Assembly (NCBI GenBank): GCA_016793465.1
Contig: JAEUJW010000048.1
Span: 1 to 64,000 of the forward strand
Origin: Myxococcales bacterium
GTDB taxonomy: Bacteria; Myxococcota; Polyangia; Nannocystales; Nannocystaceae
DNA length: 64,000 nt
Direction of reading: 5' to 3'
Positions 36,866-48,015 of the stretch are shown here, piece after piece (the first letter of the stretch is position 1; every line of letters begins with the position of its first letter). The translations under genes and the position numbers were made by a program. The notes below the pieces were generated by a model. The model was not told the DNA's origin and did not search any database. It saw only the letters and a list, made by a program, of their open reading frames with translations.

Positions 36866-39832
36866 ATGAGCCGCGCCGCCACGGAGGCCTCCGACTCCGC
36901 AGCCGCGGCGCCCGCCCGCGTCACCGCCTCCTGGGCCCCGTCGGAGCCGGAGCGCGTGACCCTCGGCGCCGACGCGGCGATCGACCGCGCGCTCGTCGAC
37001 CCCGGGGTCCCGCCGCGGCTCGGCCGCTTCGCCGTGCTGGAGCGCCTCGGCGCGGGCGGCATGGGCGTCGTCTACGCCGCCTACGACGACCTGCTCGACC
37101 GCAAGGTCGCCCTGAAGCTGCTCCACGACGGCGGCCACGACGACGACCGCCTGCTGCGCGAGGCCCAGGCCATGGCCCGCCTGGCCCACCCCAACATCGT
37201 CGCGGTCTACGAGGTCGGCAGCGTCGGCGCCCGGCGCTTCATCGCCATGGAGTTCGTCCGCGGCCACAGCCTCGACGCCTGGCTGGCCGCGGAGCGCCGC
37301 GACTGGCGCGCCGTGCTCCCGGTGCTGATCGCCGCCGGCCGCGGCCTCGAGGCCGCCCACCGCGCCGGCATCGTCCATCGCGACTACAAGCCGCACAACA
37401 CCCTCGTCGGCGTCGACGGCGAGGCCAAGGTCGCCGACTTCGGCCTCGCGCGCGCCCACGTGCCGACCGGCGCCGCGTCGGTCGCGCTCGGCCCCGGTCG
37501 GCCGCTGCTCGATCGCACGCTGACCCGCGAGGGCGCGATCGTCGGCACCCCCGCCTACATGGCGCCCGAGCAGCGCGAGGGCCGGGCCTGCGACGAGCGC
37601 AGCGATCAGTACAGCTTCTGCGTCACCGCCTATGAGGCGCTCCACGGCGTCCTGCCCGGCCCCGACGGCCCACCGCCCGACTCCGCCGCGCCCGCCTGGC
37701 TGCGCCGCGTGGTGCAGCGCGGCCTCGAGGTCGACCCGGACCGCCGCTACCCGTCGATGACGGCCCTGCTCGCCGCCCTGCTCGACGACCCCGCGCGGAC
37801 CCGACGGCACCGCGTGCGCACCGCGCTGCTCGGCGCGGGCATCGGCCTGCTCGGCCTGCTCGGCGGGCGCCTCGGCGCGTCCGGGGCCCCGGCGTGCGTC
37901 GACCCGGCCGCCGCCCTCGCCGGCGCGTGGGACCCCGACGTCCGCGCCCGCGTCGCCGCGGCGATGCGGGCCACCGGCCTGCGGTTCGCCGACGCGACCT
38001 GGCAGCACCTCGCGCGCGCCCTCGACGACTACGCCGCCGACTGGCGGTCGATGCACGCCGAGGCCTGCGCCGCCCACCGCGACGGCCGTCAGTCCGACAC
38101 CCAGTACGACCTGCGCATGCGCTGCCTCGAGCGCGCGCGCACCAGCCTCGCCGCGCTCACCGGCGTGCTCGCCGACAGCGACGCCGAGGCCATGCAGGGC
38201 GCCTCGCTCTCGCCCGCCGCCCTCCCGCCGCTGGCCGCCTGCGCCGACCTCGAGGGCCTGCTCGCCGACCCCCTGCGACCGCCCCACGACCCCGCGCGCC
38301 GCGAGGCCGTCGCCCGCGCCGAGGCCGGCGTCGCCCACGTGCGCGCGCTCGAGAGCACCGGCCTCTACGCGCGAGCCGCCGCCGCCGCCGACGCGCTGGC
38401 CCCGACGCTCGCCGCGCTCGGGCACCGCCCGCTGATCGCCGAGCTCGCGCTGCTGCGGGGGCGCGCGCTGCTCGGCGCGCGGCCCGACGCCGCCGACCAG
38501 GCGCTGACCGAGGCGTTCGCGGAGGGCCTGCGCAGCGGCCACGATCGCGTGGCCGCCGAGGCGCTGGCCCGCCGCGTGTTCGTCCGGGGCTACCGCCTCG
38601 GCCGGCCCGCCGACGCGGCCAGCGACGGCGAGGTCGTCACCGCCCTCCTCGACCGCATCGCCGACGCCGGGGCGCTGCGCGGCGAGTACCTCAACAACGC
38701 CGGCGCGGTCGCCCTCGGCCAGGGCGACTGGGTCCGCGCCGAGCCGCTGCTGGTCGCCGCCATCGCCGCCAAGACCGCCGCCCTCGGGCCGCACGCCGGC
38801 GCGCTGGTCCCGACCCTCGCCAACCTCGGCACCCTGCGCAACGACCTGTACCGCACCGGCGGCGCCGTCGAGGCCCTCCAGGCCGCCCTCGACATCGCCG
38901 TCCCGGTGTTCGGCGCGGCCCACCCGACGGCCCTGCTGGTGCGCGCCAACCTCGGCATGGTCCTGCTGAAGCACGGCCGCCTCGCCGCCGCCCGCGAGGC
39001 GCTGCTCGCCGCCCGCGCCGGCGACGAGGCCCGCCCCGACTCCGACCCGGCCGCGCTCGCGTTCGTCGAGCAGCAGCTCGCCTGGCTCGAGCTCGTCCGC
39101 CGTCGCCCCGCCGCCGCCCGCGAGCACCTGCGGCGCGCCCGGGCGGTCCTCGTCGCGGCCGGCGACGACGACCTCGCCGCGGCCAACGTCGAGCTGCTGT
39201 CGGCCCACGCCGCCGCCCAGGACGGCGAGCCGGCGGCGGCCGAGGCGGCCCTCGACCGCGCCGAGCGCCGCCTCGGCCACCTGTCGCCCGCGCACCCGCG
39301 CCGCCGCGAACTCGCCAACGAGCGCGCCGACCTGGCGCTGCAGCTCGGCCGCCCCGCGGAGGCGCTCGCCGCGGCCGGCGCCAACGCCCGCGCGTTCGCC
39401 CTCGCTGGCCCGCCCGCGGCCCTCCTGCAGGCCCGCGCCCGCGAGCTCGAGGCCCGCGCCCTGCTCGCCCTCAGTCGCCCCGCCGACGCCGCCGACGCCG
39501 CGCAGGACGCCCTCGACGCCCTCGTCGCCGTCGTCGTCGAGGACAACCCCCGCGTCGCCGAGGTCCGCCTGCTGCTCGCCCGCGCCGAGGCCGAGGCCGG
39601 CCGCCCCGCGCGCGCCGAGCCGCTGCTCGCCCACGCCGAGCGCACCCTCGCCGCCGAGGCCGACCCCGACCTCCCCGCCCTCGCGCTCGCCCGCTTCGAG
39701 CGCGCCCGCCTGCTCGGCCCGGACAGCCCCGCCGCGCGCGAGCTCGCCGCCGCGGCCCTCGCCGTGCTCTCCGTCGCCCCCGGCCACGAGGTCGAGGCCG
39801 CCGCCGTGCGCGCCTGGCTCGCGCCCGGCTGA
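36866..39832 (+). CDS. Ser/Thr protein kinase with tetratricopeptide (TPR) C-terminus
   Basis: 988 aa from ATG 36866. Kinase residues about 54-300: GAGGMGVV loop, KVALKLL, HRDYKPHN (Asp173 base), DFGLAR, GTPAYMAPEQ. A transmembrane helix lies at about 318-340 and is followed by a Cys-containing segment and a long alpha-solenoid of TPR-like repeats (Ala/Leu/Glu-rich helix pairs) to the end. The TPRs are probably outside the cytoplasm and bind a protein ligand. A close paralogue is at 59026-62013. The upstream ORF extension reads Arg/Pro-rich and was dropped. Confidence 0.92.
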   Translation: MSRAATEASDSAAAAPARVTASWAPSEPERVTLGADAAIDRALVDPGVPPRLGRFAVLERLGAGGMGVVYAAYDDLLDRKVALKLLHDGGHDDDRLLREAQAMARLAHPNIVAVYEVGSVGARRFIAMEFVRGHSLDAWLAAERRDWRAVLPVLIAAGRGLEAAHRAGIVHRDYKPHNTLVGVDGEAKVADFGLARAHVPTGAASVALGPGRPLLDRTLTREGAIVGTPAYMAPEQREGRACDERSDQYSFCVTAYEALHGVLPGPDGPPPDSAAPAWLRRVVQRGLEVDPDRRYPSMTALLAALLDDPARTRRHRVRTALLGAGIGLLGLLGGRLGASGAPACVDPAAALAGAWDPDVRARVAAAMRATGLRFADATWQHLARALDDYAADWRSMHAEACAAHRDGRQSDTQYDLRMRCLERARTSLAALTGVLADSDAEAMQGASLSPAALPPLAACADLEGLLADPLRPPHDPARREAVARAEAGVAHVRALESTGLYARAAAAADALAPTLAALGHRPLIAELALLRGRALLGARPDAADQALTEAFAEGLRSGHDRVAAEALARRVFVRGYRLGRPADAASDGEVVTALLDRIADAGALRGEYLNNAGAVALGQGDWVRAEPLLVAAIAAKTAALGPHAGALVPTLANLGTLRNDLYRTGGAVEALQAALDIAVPVFGAAHPTALLVRANLGMVLLKHGRLAAAREALLAARAGDEARPDSDPAALAFVEQQLAWLELVRRRPAAAREHLRRARAVLVAAGDDDLAAANVELLSAHAAAQDGEPAAAEAALDRAERRLGHLSPAHPRRRELANERADLALQLGRPAEALAAAGANARAFALAGPPAALLQARARELEARALLALSRPADAADAAQDALDALVAVVVEDNPRVAEVRLLLARAEAEAGRPARAEPLLAHAERTLAAEADPDLPALALARFERARLLGPDSPAARELAAAALAVLSVAPGHEVEAAAVRAWLAPG

Positions 39833-39951
39833 GCCTGTGGCCTGCCAGGCCACGACCGCCGCGACCCGTCGCCTCGCGGTCCACAGCGCCCGGCCGGGCC
39901 GCCGCGGCGCCGTCGAAGCCGCGTGGCACGCCGGCTGCACAACGGCCGAGC

Positions 39952-42900
39952 ATGCACGTCACCACGCTCCGCCGCACCATCACCACCCTCGCGGCCGCCA
40001 CCGTCGTCGCCGCCTGCGACCGCCCCGCCGACGAGGCCGCCGCCCCCGCGCCCCGCGCCCTCGTCGACGCCCCCAAGCTCGCGTGTCTCGCCGACACCAA
40101 GCTCGTCCTCCACCACACGGACGACACCACCGAGGTGACCACCGACCTCGAGGTCGGCCTCGCCACGCAGGTCCGCCCGGGCGACGAGGTCGAGCTCAGC
40201 TTCGCGGTCACCGAGGAGTGCGCCGTCAAGTACGGCCCGCGCGTCACCCTCGCCGCCCACACCGCCGTCAGCGACCGGCCGCTGCACCTCCTGCAGGACG
40301 CCCCCTCGCCGGCCTACGACGTGCACACCGCCCGCCTCGACGGCGGCCCGCAGCTCCTCCACGTCCGCGTCCCCGACTGCGCCCACACCCTCGACCTCGC
40401 GTTCGGCGAGCCGATCCCGGTGCAGTCCGGCCCGCGGAGGACCTACGCCGCCGAGCAGCGCCTCATCGCCGGGAGCCTGCAGACGGGCGTCGCCTGCGAC
40501 GAGCCCCCGCTGCAGGTCGAGCGCTTCGATCCGGTCGAGCGCGGCTGGGGCGACGCGCCGGTCGCCGCCCACTTCGGCTGGCAGATCGCCGCCGACCCCG
40601 CGGCACCGCTGCGCTGCGAGCTCGACCTCGACGGCGACGGCGCGCCCGACGAGCTGCTCGACCCGTGCCCCCACGGCACCGACGAGATCAAGACCGACGC
40701 GCTCCCGCTGCGCGAGTACCCGGTCGGCAAGCACCGCCCCGAGCTCGTCGTGCACGCCGACGGCCGGCGGATCTGGGCCGCGACCAACATCTACAGCAAC
40801 CGCCTCGACTACAAGCCCGGCGTCCGCTTCCTCGAGCAGCACCCGGGCTTCCTGTCCGCCGAGGTGACCGCCAACCCCGCCCCCGACCCGACCAAGGTCA
40901 CGCTCCACTACGCGGGCCTGAAGAACACCCCGCACGTCACCCCCGGCCAGATCGTCGTCGGCCACGGCGGGCCGCAGGGCTACATGCTGCGCGTCGAGAC
41001 GGCGACCAAGCTCGGCACCACCGTCGAGCTCACCGGTCAGCCCGCCCTCCTCGAGGAGGTGCTGGCCGGCGGCTTCTACGGCGTGCGCGACCACTACACC
41101 GCGATGGACGACGCCCGCTGCGTCGAGGGCGCCTGCATGGACGCCGAGATCACCCCCGTCGACGAGTTCCCGCCCGCCCCGGGCGCCCCGGCGCCCGCGG
41201 CCAAGCCGCTGGCGCTCGACGGCCCCGACCCTGTGCTCGACGGGTCCCGCGGCGTGCGCGTCGTCATCCCGCTGCCGAACAACGTCGGCGACGTGCGCTT
41301 CTTCGGCGGCGTGCTGGTCAAGAGCTTCGAGATCGACTTCGACTGGTTCTCGATCCCGAACGCCGCGATCGACATCACGCCCGCCGTCGAGGCGACGATC
41401 AACCTCAAGTCCGGCGTCAAGAAGCTCTTCGAGCTCGGCAAGCTGACCCTCGGCCCGCTCCCGACCCCGATCCCGCTGGTGGCCGCCGTCGACCTGCGGG
41501 TCAAGGCGGAGGCCAGCATGAAGCTGACCGCCAAGGGCCGCATCAAGATGCCCGGCTACGCCCGCAAGGACGGCCAGGGCTGGCAGATGAACTTCGACCC
41601 CCAGGCCGACGCCAGCCTGTCGCTGCTCGAGAGCGGCGGCAGCCTCGGCGGCGAGATCAAGCTGACGGCGATGCCCGCCATCGTGATCAGCCTCGGCCTG
41701 CTGACCGGCCCCTACTTCACCCCGACCCTGGCGATCGGCGCCCGCCAGCAGTGGTTCGCCCCCTGCGAGACCTGCAACACCATCTTCTCCGAGTTCGGCG
41801 CGATGTTCGGGTGGAACAAGCCGTGGCGCAGCAGCGACCCGCTGTTCACCCCGATCTCGTTCCTCTTCGCCGAGCAGGAGCTGAAGAAGCAGTGCACCAG
41901 CGGCACCGGCCCGTGCGTGCCCCCGGGCGACCCGCCCGGCGGCGGCGGCGACGACGACGACGACGGCCACGGCGGCGGCAGCAGCGGCGACGTGCACATC
42001 GTCAGCCACGACGGCCTGCTGTTCGACTTCCAGGCCGGCGGCGAGTTCGTGCTGACCCGCGCCGTGTCCGGCGCGCCCTTCGAGGTCCAGACCCGCCAGG
42101 AGCCGCTCGGCCCGGTGCAGTCCGTGTCCGTCAACACCGCCGTGGCCACCCGCGTGGGCCCGCACCGCGTCGGCTTCTACACCCGGCGCTCCACGCTCGT
42201 GCACGTCGACGGCGCCCCCGTCGACCTCGCGCCCGGCGCCAGCCTCGACCTCGAGGGCGGCGTGCTCACCCGCACGGACCTCCTCCACTACGAGCTCGCC
42301 TACGCCGGCGGCGAGGTCCTGCGCGTGCTGCGGCACGGCGGCCTCCTCAGCGCCCGCGTCCAGCTGCCGCCGTCCCGCGCCGGCGAGGTCGTCGGCCTGC
42401 TCGGCGACGCCGACGGCGACCCCGGCGACGACGTCGCCCTCGGGCCCGACGTGTTCCTCGCCCAGCCGGTCAGCGAGCAGCTGCTCTACCGCGGCGACGA
42501 CAGCTTCGCCGCCGCGTGGCGCGTCGACCCGGCGGCCTCGCTGTTCGACTACGACGTCGGCACCAGCGCCGCGACCTACCGCGCCGCGCCCTACATCGAC
42601 ATGCCGAGCGGGTCGCCGCCGTTCCAGCTCCCGCACGCCGGGCTCGCCGACCAGCTGTGCGTCGACTGCCCGGCGGACCTGCGCGACGCCTGCCGGCTCG
42701 ACGTCGGCCTCACCGGCGACCCCGCCGTCGCCACCCAGTGCCTCGAGATGGCCGACCCGACGACCGTCATGTACCCCGCCGACGGCCCGACGATCGTCAG
42801 CCCGCGCCACGGCGCCCCGCTCGACTGCAGCGGCGACGGCCACGAGTCGATGATCTTCCGCGCCCCCGGGGCCGCCGAGGCCGGGCCGGGCGTCGGCCCG

Positions 42901-43167
42901 GCCTACACGCTCAGCGTCGAGGTCTACGACAACTACGAGCACGATTGGCACGGCACGAGCGTCCACACCGGCAGCCCGCTCGGCGAGTACAGCCTCGAGT
43001 GCGCGCCGATCGGCGGCGGCTGGGGCGAGTGCGTGTTCTCGTTCCCCGACGACATCTGCACGCTCTACGACGGCTCGCGCTGGACGCAGCACGCCTGGAG
43101 CGTCACCGCCGACGTCCCGCCGCAGGTCGGCGCCGCGACCTCGTACGCGTCGTTCACCGTGCCGTGA
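39952..43167 (+). CDS. Large lipoprotein with a von Willebrand factor D-like domain
   Basis: 1071 aa from ATG 39952. The signal peptide ends in VVAAC (Cys20). About 660 residues of beta-rich sequence include a lone EF-hand-like DLDGDGAPDEL segment and a Cys-paired QQWFAPCETC. A Gly/Asp-rich spacer (DDPPGGGGDDDDDGHGGGSS type) precedes a VWD-like domain from residue 680 (VSHDGLLFDFQAGGEFVL) with EVVGLLGDADGDPGDD, and a Cys-rich tail. It lies 120 bp downstream of the TPR-kinase on the same strand and could be cotranscribed with it. Its stop is 3 bp from the convergent regulator. Function unknown; an adhesive or matrix role is plausible. Confidence 0.85.
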   Translation: MHVTTLRRTITTLAAATVVAACDRPADEAAAPAPRALVDAPKLACLADTKLVLHHTDDTTEVTTDLEVGLATQVRPGDEVELSFAVTEECAVKYGPRVTLAAHTAVSDRPLHLLQDAPSPAYDVHTARLDGGPQLLHVRVPDCAHTLDLAFGEPIPVQSGPRRTYAAEQRLIAGSLQTGVACDEPPLQVERFDPVERGWGDAPVAAHFGWQIAADPAAPLRCELDLDGDGAPDELLDPCPHGTDEIKTDALPLREYPVGKHRPELVVHADGRRIWAATNIYSNRLDYKPGVRFLEQHPGFLSAEVTANPAPDPTKVTLHYAGLKNTPHVTPGQIVVGHGGPQGYMLRVETATKLGTTVELTGQPALLEEVLAGGFYGVRDHYTAMDDARCVEGACMDAEITPVDEFPPAPGAPAPAAKPLALDGPDPVLDGSRGVRVVIPLPNNVGDVRFFGGVLVKSFEIDFDWFSIPNAAIDITPAVEATINLKSGVKKLFELGKLTLGPLPTPIPLVAAVDLRVKAEASMKLTAKGRIKMPGYARKDGQGWQMNFDPQADASLSLLESGGSLGGEIKLTAMPAIVISLGLLTGPYFTPTLAIGARQQWFAPCETCNTIFSEFGAMFGWNKPWRSSDPLFTPISFLFAEQELKKQCTSGTGPCVPPGDPPGGGGDDDDDGHGGGSSGDVHIVSHDGLLFDFQAGGEFVLTRAVSGAPFEVQTRQEPLGPVQSVSVNTAVATRVGPHRVGFYTRRSTLVHVDGAPVDLAPGASLDLEGGVLTRTDLLHYELAYAGGEVLRVLRHGGLLSARVQLPPSRAGEVVGLLGDADGDPGDDVALGPDVFLAQPVSEQLLYRGDDSFAAAWRVDPAASLFDYDVGTSAATYRAAPYIDMPSGSPPFQLPHAGLADQLCVDCPADLRDACRLDVGLTGDPAVATQCLEMADPTTVMYPADGPTIVSPRHGAPLDCSGDGHESMIFRAPGAAEAGPGVGPAYTLSVEVYDNYEHDWHGTSVHTGSPLGEYSLECAPIGGGWGECVFSFPDDICTLYDGSRWTQHAWSVTADVPPQVGAATSYASFTVP

Positions 43168-43170
43168 CCC

Positions 43171-44517
<1,347 letters not shown>

Positions 44518-44544
44518 GCCCTACGCCTACGATCATTCGCGGGG

Positions 44545-44736
44545 ATGGACAACCGGACGCGGGCGCCGTCGCCCCCTCGCGCGCGATCCGCACGTGCGCG
44601 TGGCGAGGCGGTCGTCTCCGCCATCGTGACGCTGCTGTGGGGCGACCCGGTCCGCGTGCTCGAGGCCCCGCAGGACGGGAGGGTCCGGGTGCGGGCGCGA
44701 GGGACCGAGGGGCTGATCGTCGCCGCCAGGAAGGGC
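44545..44736 (+). pseudogene. Truncated N-terminus (SH3-like segment) of a metallohydrolase-type protein
   Basis: After an Arg-rich start, the frame gives AIVTLLWGDPVRVLE then a strand and RVRVRARGTEGLI, the pattern of SH3-like domains that precede MBL-fold hydrolases in myxobacteria (inference from motif memory). It breaks off at the inverted repeat beginning at 44718, after which the frame is no longer protein-like. The gene's catalytic part is missing, so this looks like a broken remnant. Confidence 0.4.
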
Positions 44737-44767
44737 GCGAGCGCGAGGGCCCTTCCTGGCGGCGACG
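44718..44767. repeat. Perfect 19-bp inverted repeat with a 12-nt loop
   Basis: Left arm 44718-44736 and right arm 44749-44767 are exact reverse complements; the loop is 44737-44748. It can fold into a very stable hairpin. It lies at the breakpoint of the truncated gene, and 108 nt downstream of the minus-strand binding-protein gene. There is no U-run after the stem, so it is not a clear intrinsic terminator. A rearrangement scar is the alternative. Confidence 0.7.
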
Positions 44768-44874
44768 CCCTCCCAGGGCATCGACGGGAGACTCGGGGAA
44801 CCGTGGCAGTGCCCGCCGTGCCGACCGCGCGGAGGCGCGGCGACCAGGGGTCGGGGCCCTCGCTACAGGGCCGC

Positions 44875-45870
44875 TCAGCCTGGCCACTGGGCCACGAAGT
44901 CGGCGAAGAGCTCGAGGTTGCCGGCGTGCATGAAGCGCGGGAGGCCCGCGAGCACGACCGGGTCGATGCCGGGGTCGGCGACGGGGAGGTCGCGGGCCGC
45001 GTCGATGACGATGTCGGCGGCGAAGACACCCTCGTCGAAGGGCAGGGTCACGAAGGTCGCGTACCAGCGGCCGTCGCGGACGGCGTCGACGGCGTAGGCG
45101 CCGGCGCCGGCGCCGATCAGGGCGACCGAGCCGGGCGCGAGGCCGGCGTCGGCGACGGCCGCCTCGGCGCCGCGGGCCATCTGGTCGCCGAGGGCGATTA
45201 CCAGGTCGACGCCCGGGTGATCGGTGAGGATGCCCTGCATCACCGTGTAGGCGGTCGATTCGTCGTAGTAGGCCTCGGCCGCCGCGACGAGGGTCATGTT
45301 CGGGTGCTCGGCGACCGTGTCCTCGACGCGGCCGAGGGTGTACGTGTCGACGGTGAACGCGAGCACGCCGCCGAGGTAGACGACCTCGCACGGGTCCTCG
45401 TCGGCGCAGGCGGCGACGGCGAGCTCGCCGACGCTGTCGCCGAAGGCGCCGGCGGGGGTCAGCACGGCGCCGGTCTGGCCCGGCACCTGCGGCTCGGGGG
45501 TCAGGACATCGGGGCCGATCGGCAGGTCGGCGGCGACCAGCGGCAGCCCGGCGGCGGCGGCCTGGTCGACGCAGGGCACGATGCCCTCGGCCGCGGCCGG
45601 CAGGACGATCAGCGCGTCGTAGTCGCCGCTGGCGACGATCTCGAGGCACTGTGAGAGCTGCAGGTCGGCGTCGAACCCGGAGTAGAAGGCGTCGACGGTG
45701 CCGCCGCGCTGCTTCGCGGTCGCCCGCGCGCCGTCGAGGATCGCCGCGTCGTAGAGGTTGGTCGGCGTCGCGCCGAGCCACGCGATCTCGACCTTCGGAC
45801 CGTGGCCCGCGTCGCACTTCCAGAAGAGGGTCGAGATCAACAACGCTCCCGTGACCATGCCGTGTGCCAT
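44875..45870 (-). CDS. Periplasmic sugar-binding-type (LacI/peripla_BP) protein
   Basis: 331 aa. The N-terminus MAHGMVTGALLISTLFWKCD has a hydrophobic segment and a Cys that could be lipidated. Two-lobe periplasmic binding fold: VEIAWLGAT, YDALIVLPAA, the hinge GDSVGELAV, VDLVIALGDQM.RGAEAAVADAG, and SVALIGAGAGA. It matches solute-binding proteins of sugar ABC importers, but no permease or ATPase gene adjoins, so it may feed a distant importer or a sensor. The start could also be the inner ATG (MVTGALL). Confidence 0.85.
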   Translation of the reverse strand: MAHGMVTGALLISTLFWKCDAGHGPKVEIAWLGATPTNLYDAAILDGARATAKQRGGTVDAFYSGFDADLQLSQCLEIVASGDYDALIVLPAAAEGIVPCVDQAAAAGLPLVAADLPIGPDVLTPEPQVPGQTGAVLTPAGAFGDSVGELAVAACADEDPCEVVYLGGVLAFTVDTYTLGRVEDTVAEHPNMTLVAAAEAYYDESTAYTVMQGILTDHPGVDLVIALGDQMARGAEAAVADAGLAPGSVALIGAGAGAYAVDAVRDGRWYATFVTLPFDEGVFAADIVIDAARDLPVADPGIDPVVLAGLPRFMHAGNLELFADFVAQWPG

Positions 45871-46156
45871 CGATCGAGGATGGCCGATCTTACGGACGGC
45901 CGCCGGCAGGTTCGCGTACTTCGCCCGTCAGCGGCGCTTTGGCGGCCAGGTGGGCGCGGCGTCGACGTCGCGAGGCGGCGCGGGGACAGGCGAGCCCGGC
46001 GTCGGGCGGGTGTGCTCGTGGCCTTCGGTCCGGGGGTTCACTCGGAGGACTCGCCGGCGGCCGGCGATTCGTCGTCGTCGAGGCCCCTCCTGCTCGCTGC
46101 CCCGATCACAGGGGCGGCCACCTCGGCTCGAGGTCGAGACGGGGGAGTGGAGCTTC

Positions 46157-46846
46157 TCAGGCGAGGACGCGCGGCTGGGCCTCCAACGCGCGGCCCAGGC
46201 CGTCGAGGATGAGCTCGAGGCCGACGGAGAATTCGTCGCCGTAGGTGTAGCCGGGCTGGAGCACCTGCTGCGTGGCGAGCTCCACGAGGTGCGGGTACTG
46301 GTCGGCGGTGAACTGCTGCATCATCTCGGCGGCGACGGCTCTGGTCTCCTCCGGGGTCTGGAACGGGAGGTTCTGCTCGGTGAGCACGAACCCGTAGATA
46401 TAGCTGTCGAGCAGCGAGTAGGCGTGACCGGTCAGGGCGATCGAGAAGCCATTGTGGCGCAGGCAGCCGAGCACCGCGTCGTGGTGGGCGAGCGTGGCGG
46501 GGCCGGGTGAGGCGCGCGACTCCATCAGCCGGATCGCCCAGGGGTGCCGGGACAGGGCGGCGCGGACCGAATATGCCCGCCGCCGCATCGCCTCCTTCCA
46601 CGCGGCCGCCTTGGGGGTGAGCTCGATCTCGGCGAACACACGATCGACGATGCCGTCGAGGATGTCGCTCTTGTTGGCGACGTGGTGGTACAGCGACATC
46701 GCCTCCACGCCGAGCGCCTCGGCCAGCCGGCGCATCGTGAGCTGGTCGAGCCCGTCCGCGTCGGCGAGCCGCATCGCCACGTCGAGCGCGCGCTCCCGGC
46801 TGAGAGGCGTCCGCGCCTTGACCCGCGCCACCGTCTTCCTCGGCAT
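46157..46846 (-). CDS. TetR-family transcriptional repressor
   Basis: 229 aa from ATG 46846. The N-terminal helix-turn-helix is typical: [38 protein letters not shown]. The C-terminal part resembles TetR_C domains with a hydrophobic ligand pocket. It is divergent from the oxidoreductase at 46941, with two TTAC-N3-GTAA dyads in the 94-bp gap, so it most likely represses both genes until a small effector binds. The upstream ORF extension covers the intergenic region and was rejected. Confidence 0.92.
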   Translation of the reverse strand: MPRKTVARVKARTPLSRERALDVAMRLADADGLDQLTMRRLAEALGVEAMSLYHHVANKSDILDGIVDRVFAEIELTPKAAAWKEAMRRRAYSVRAALSRHPWAIRLMESRASPGPATLAHHDAVLGCLRHNGFSIALTGHAYSLLDSYIYGFVLTEQNLPFQTPEETRAVAAEMMQQFTADQYPHLVELATQQVLQPGYTYGDEFSVGLELILDGLGRALEAQPRVLA

Positions 46847-46871
46847 GCCTGTTCGTACCACCGCCTTGACA

Positions 46872-46888
46872 ACCTTACAAGGTAAGGT
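46872..46888. promoter_or_regulatory. Candidate TetR operator ACCTTAC-AAG-GTAAGGT
   Basis: Perfect 7-bp arms with a 3-bp spacer between the divergent repressor and oxidoreductase genes. A TTGACA -35-like box (46866-46871) adjoins it on the plus strand, so binding would block a promoter. It shares TTAC-N3-GTAA with the second site. Confidence 0.6.
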
Positions 46889-46906
46889 CATGGTTCCGGC
46901 CTCAGT

Positions 46907-46919
46907 CTTACGTCGTAAG
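46907..46919. promoter_or_regulatory. Second TTAC-N3-GTAA operator half-site pair (CTTAC-GTC-GTAAG)
   Basis: Five-bp perfect arms, 3-bp spacer, 22-34 nt before the oxidoreductase ATG. The repeated core with the first site makes both likely binding sites of the same TetR dimer. Confidence 0.55.
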
Positions 46920-46940
46920 TCTGACGACCAGGAGCCCACG

Positions 46941-47981
46941 ATGACCGCCACGACCACCGCCACGACCCACCCCGCCCAGAGCCCCCTCACCGCGACCCCG
47001 ACCATGCAGGCGGTCGTGGCGTCGGAGTACGGACCCGCGTCGCAGCTGCGCGTGGCGACGGTGGCACGACCCGCGATCGGCGAGGACGAGGTCCTGGTGC
47101 GCGTGCACGCCGCGGGCCTCGATCGCGGCGCGTGGCACCTCATGACCGGGAAGCCCTACCTGATGCGGCTCATGGGGTTCGGGCTGTTGCGGCCCAGGAA
47201 CGGGGTGCTGGGCCGCGAGGTCGCGGGGACGGTGGTCGAGGTCGGGGCCAGGGTCACGCGCTTCGCCGCCGGCGACGCGGTCTTCGGCATCGGCGAGGGG
47301 TCGTTCGCCGAGTACGTGCGCGCGCGCGCAGACAAGCTGGCGAACACGCCGGCGGGCGTCTCGAGCGAGCGGGCAGCGACGATCGGCATCTCGGGCCTGA
47401 CCGCCCTGCAGGCGCTGCGCGACGCGGGGCGGCTCGTCGCCGGTCAGCGGGTGCTGATCATCGGCGCGTCGGGCGGCGTGGGCAGCTTCGCCGTTCAGAT
47501 CGCCCGCTCGATGGGCGCCGAGGTCACGGGAGCGTGCAGCACGGCGAAGCTCGAGCTCGTGCGCTCGCTGGGCGCGCAGCACGTCCTCGACTACACCCGC
47601 GAGGACATCGTCGGCGGCCCGCAGCGCTACGACCTCATCCTCGACACCGGCGGCAACACCCCGGCCGCGCGCCTGCGCCGCGCGCTCACGCCGAACGGCG
47701 TCGCGGTGCTCGTGGGCGGCGAGAACGGCGGCAGCGTGACCGGCGGCTTCTTCGGGCGCCCGCTGTGGGGTATGGCGCTGACGTTGTTCAGCCGGCAGCG
47801 CTTCGCGATCTTCATGGCCAGGGAGACCCACGTCGACCTCGAACGCCTCGGCCAGATGCTGGCCGAGGGCACGGTGAGCCCCAGCATCGACCGGGTCTGC
47901 TCGCTCGCGGAGGTGAAGGGCGCGATGCGCGACCTCGAGGCGGGCCGGGTGCGCGGCAAGGTGTGCGTCGCGGTGGCGTGA
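46941..47981 (+). CDS. Zinc-type/quinone oxidoreductase-like NAD(P)-dependent dehydrogenase (MDR family)
   Basis: 346 aa. GroES-like N-terminal domain ([29 protein letters not shown]) and a Rossmann domain with [14 protein letters not shown]. The catalytic Cys-His zinc ligands of alcohol dehydrogenases are absent, placing it in the quinone oxidoreductase branch. A 20-residue Thr/Ala-rich N-terminal extension precedes the fold. AGGAG lies about 7 nt before the ATG. It is under the divergent TetR repressor, so it probably detoxifies a reactive compound. Confidence 0.92.
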   Translation: MTATTTATTHPAQSPLTATPTMQAVVASEYGPASQLRVATVARPAIGEDEVLVRVHAAGLDRGAWHLMTGKPYLMRLMGFGLLRPRNGVLGREVAGTVVEVGARVTRFAAGDAVFGIGEGSFAEYVRARADKLANTPAGVSSERAATIGISGLTALQALRDAGRLVAGQRVLIIGASGGVGSFAVQIARSMGAEVTGACSTAKLELVRSLGAQHVLDYTREDIVGGPQRYDLILDTGGNTPAARLRRALTPNGVAVLVGGENGGSVTGGFFGRPLWGMALTLFSRQRFAIFMARETHVDLERLGQMLAEGTVSPSIDRVCSLAEVKGAMRDLEAGRVRGKVCVAVA

Positions 47982-48015
47982 GGGTCACGCGGTGCACGTG
48001 AGGCCCGGGGCTGCG

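Noticed and set aside
38590..43092. A 1500-aa reading frame antisense to the kinase and VWD lipoprotein
   Set aside because: The complementary frames encode recognisable kinase, signal peptide and VWD motifs, while this one is low-complexity.
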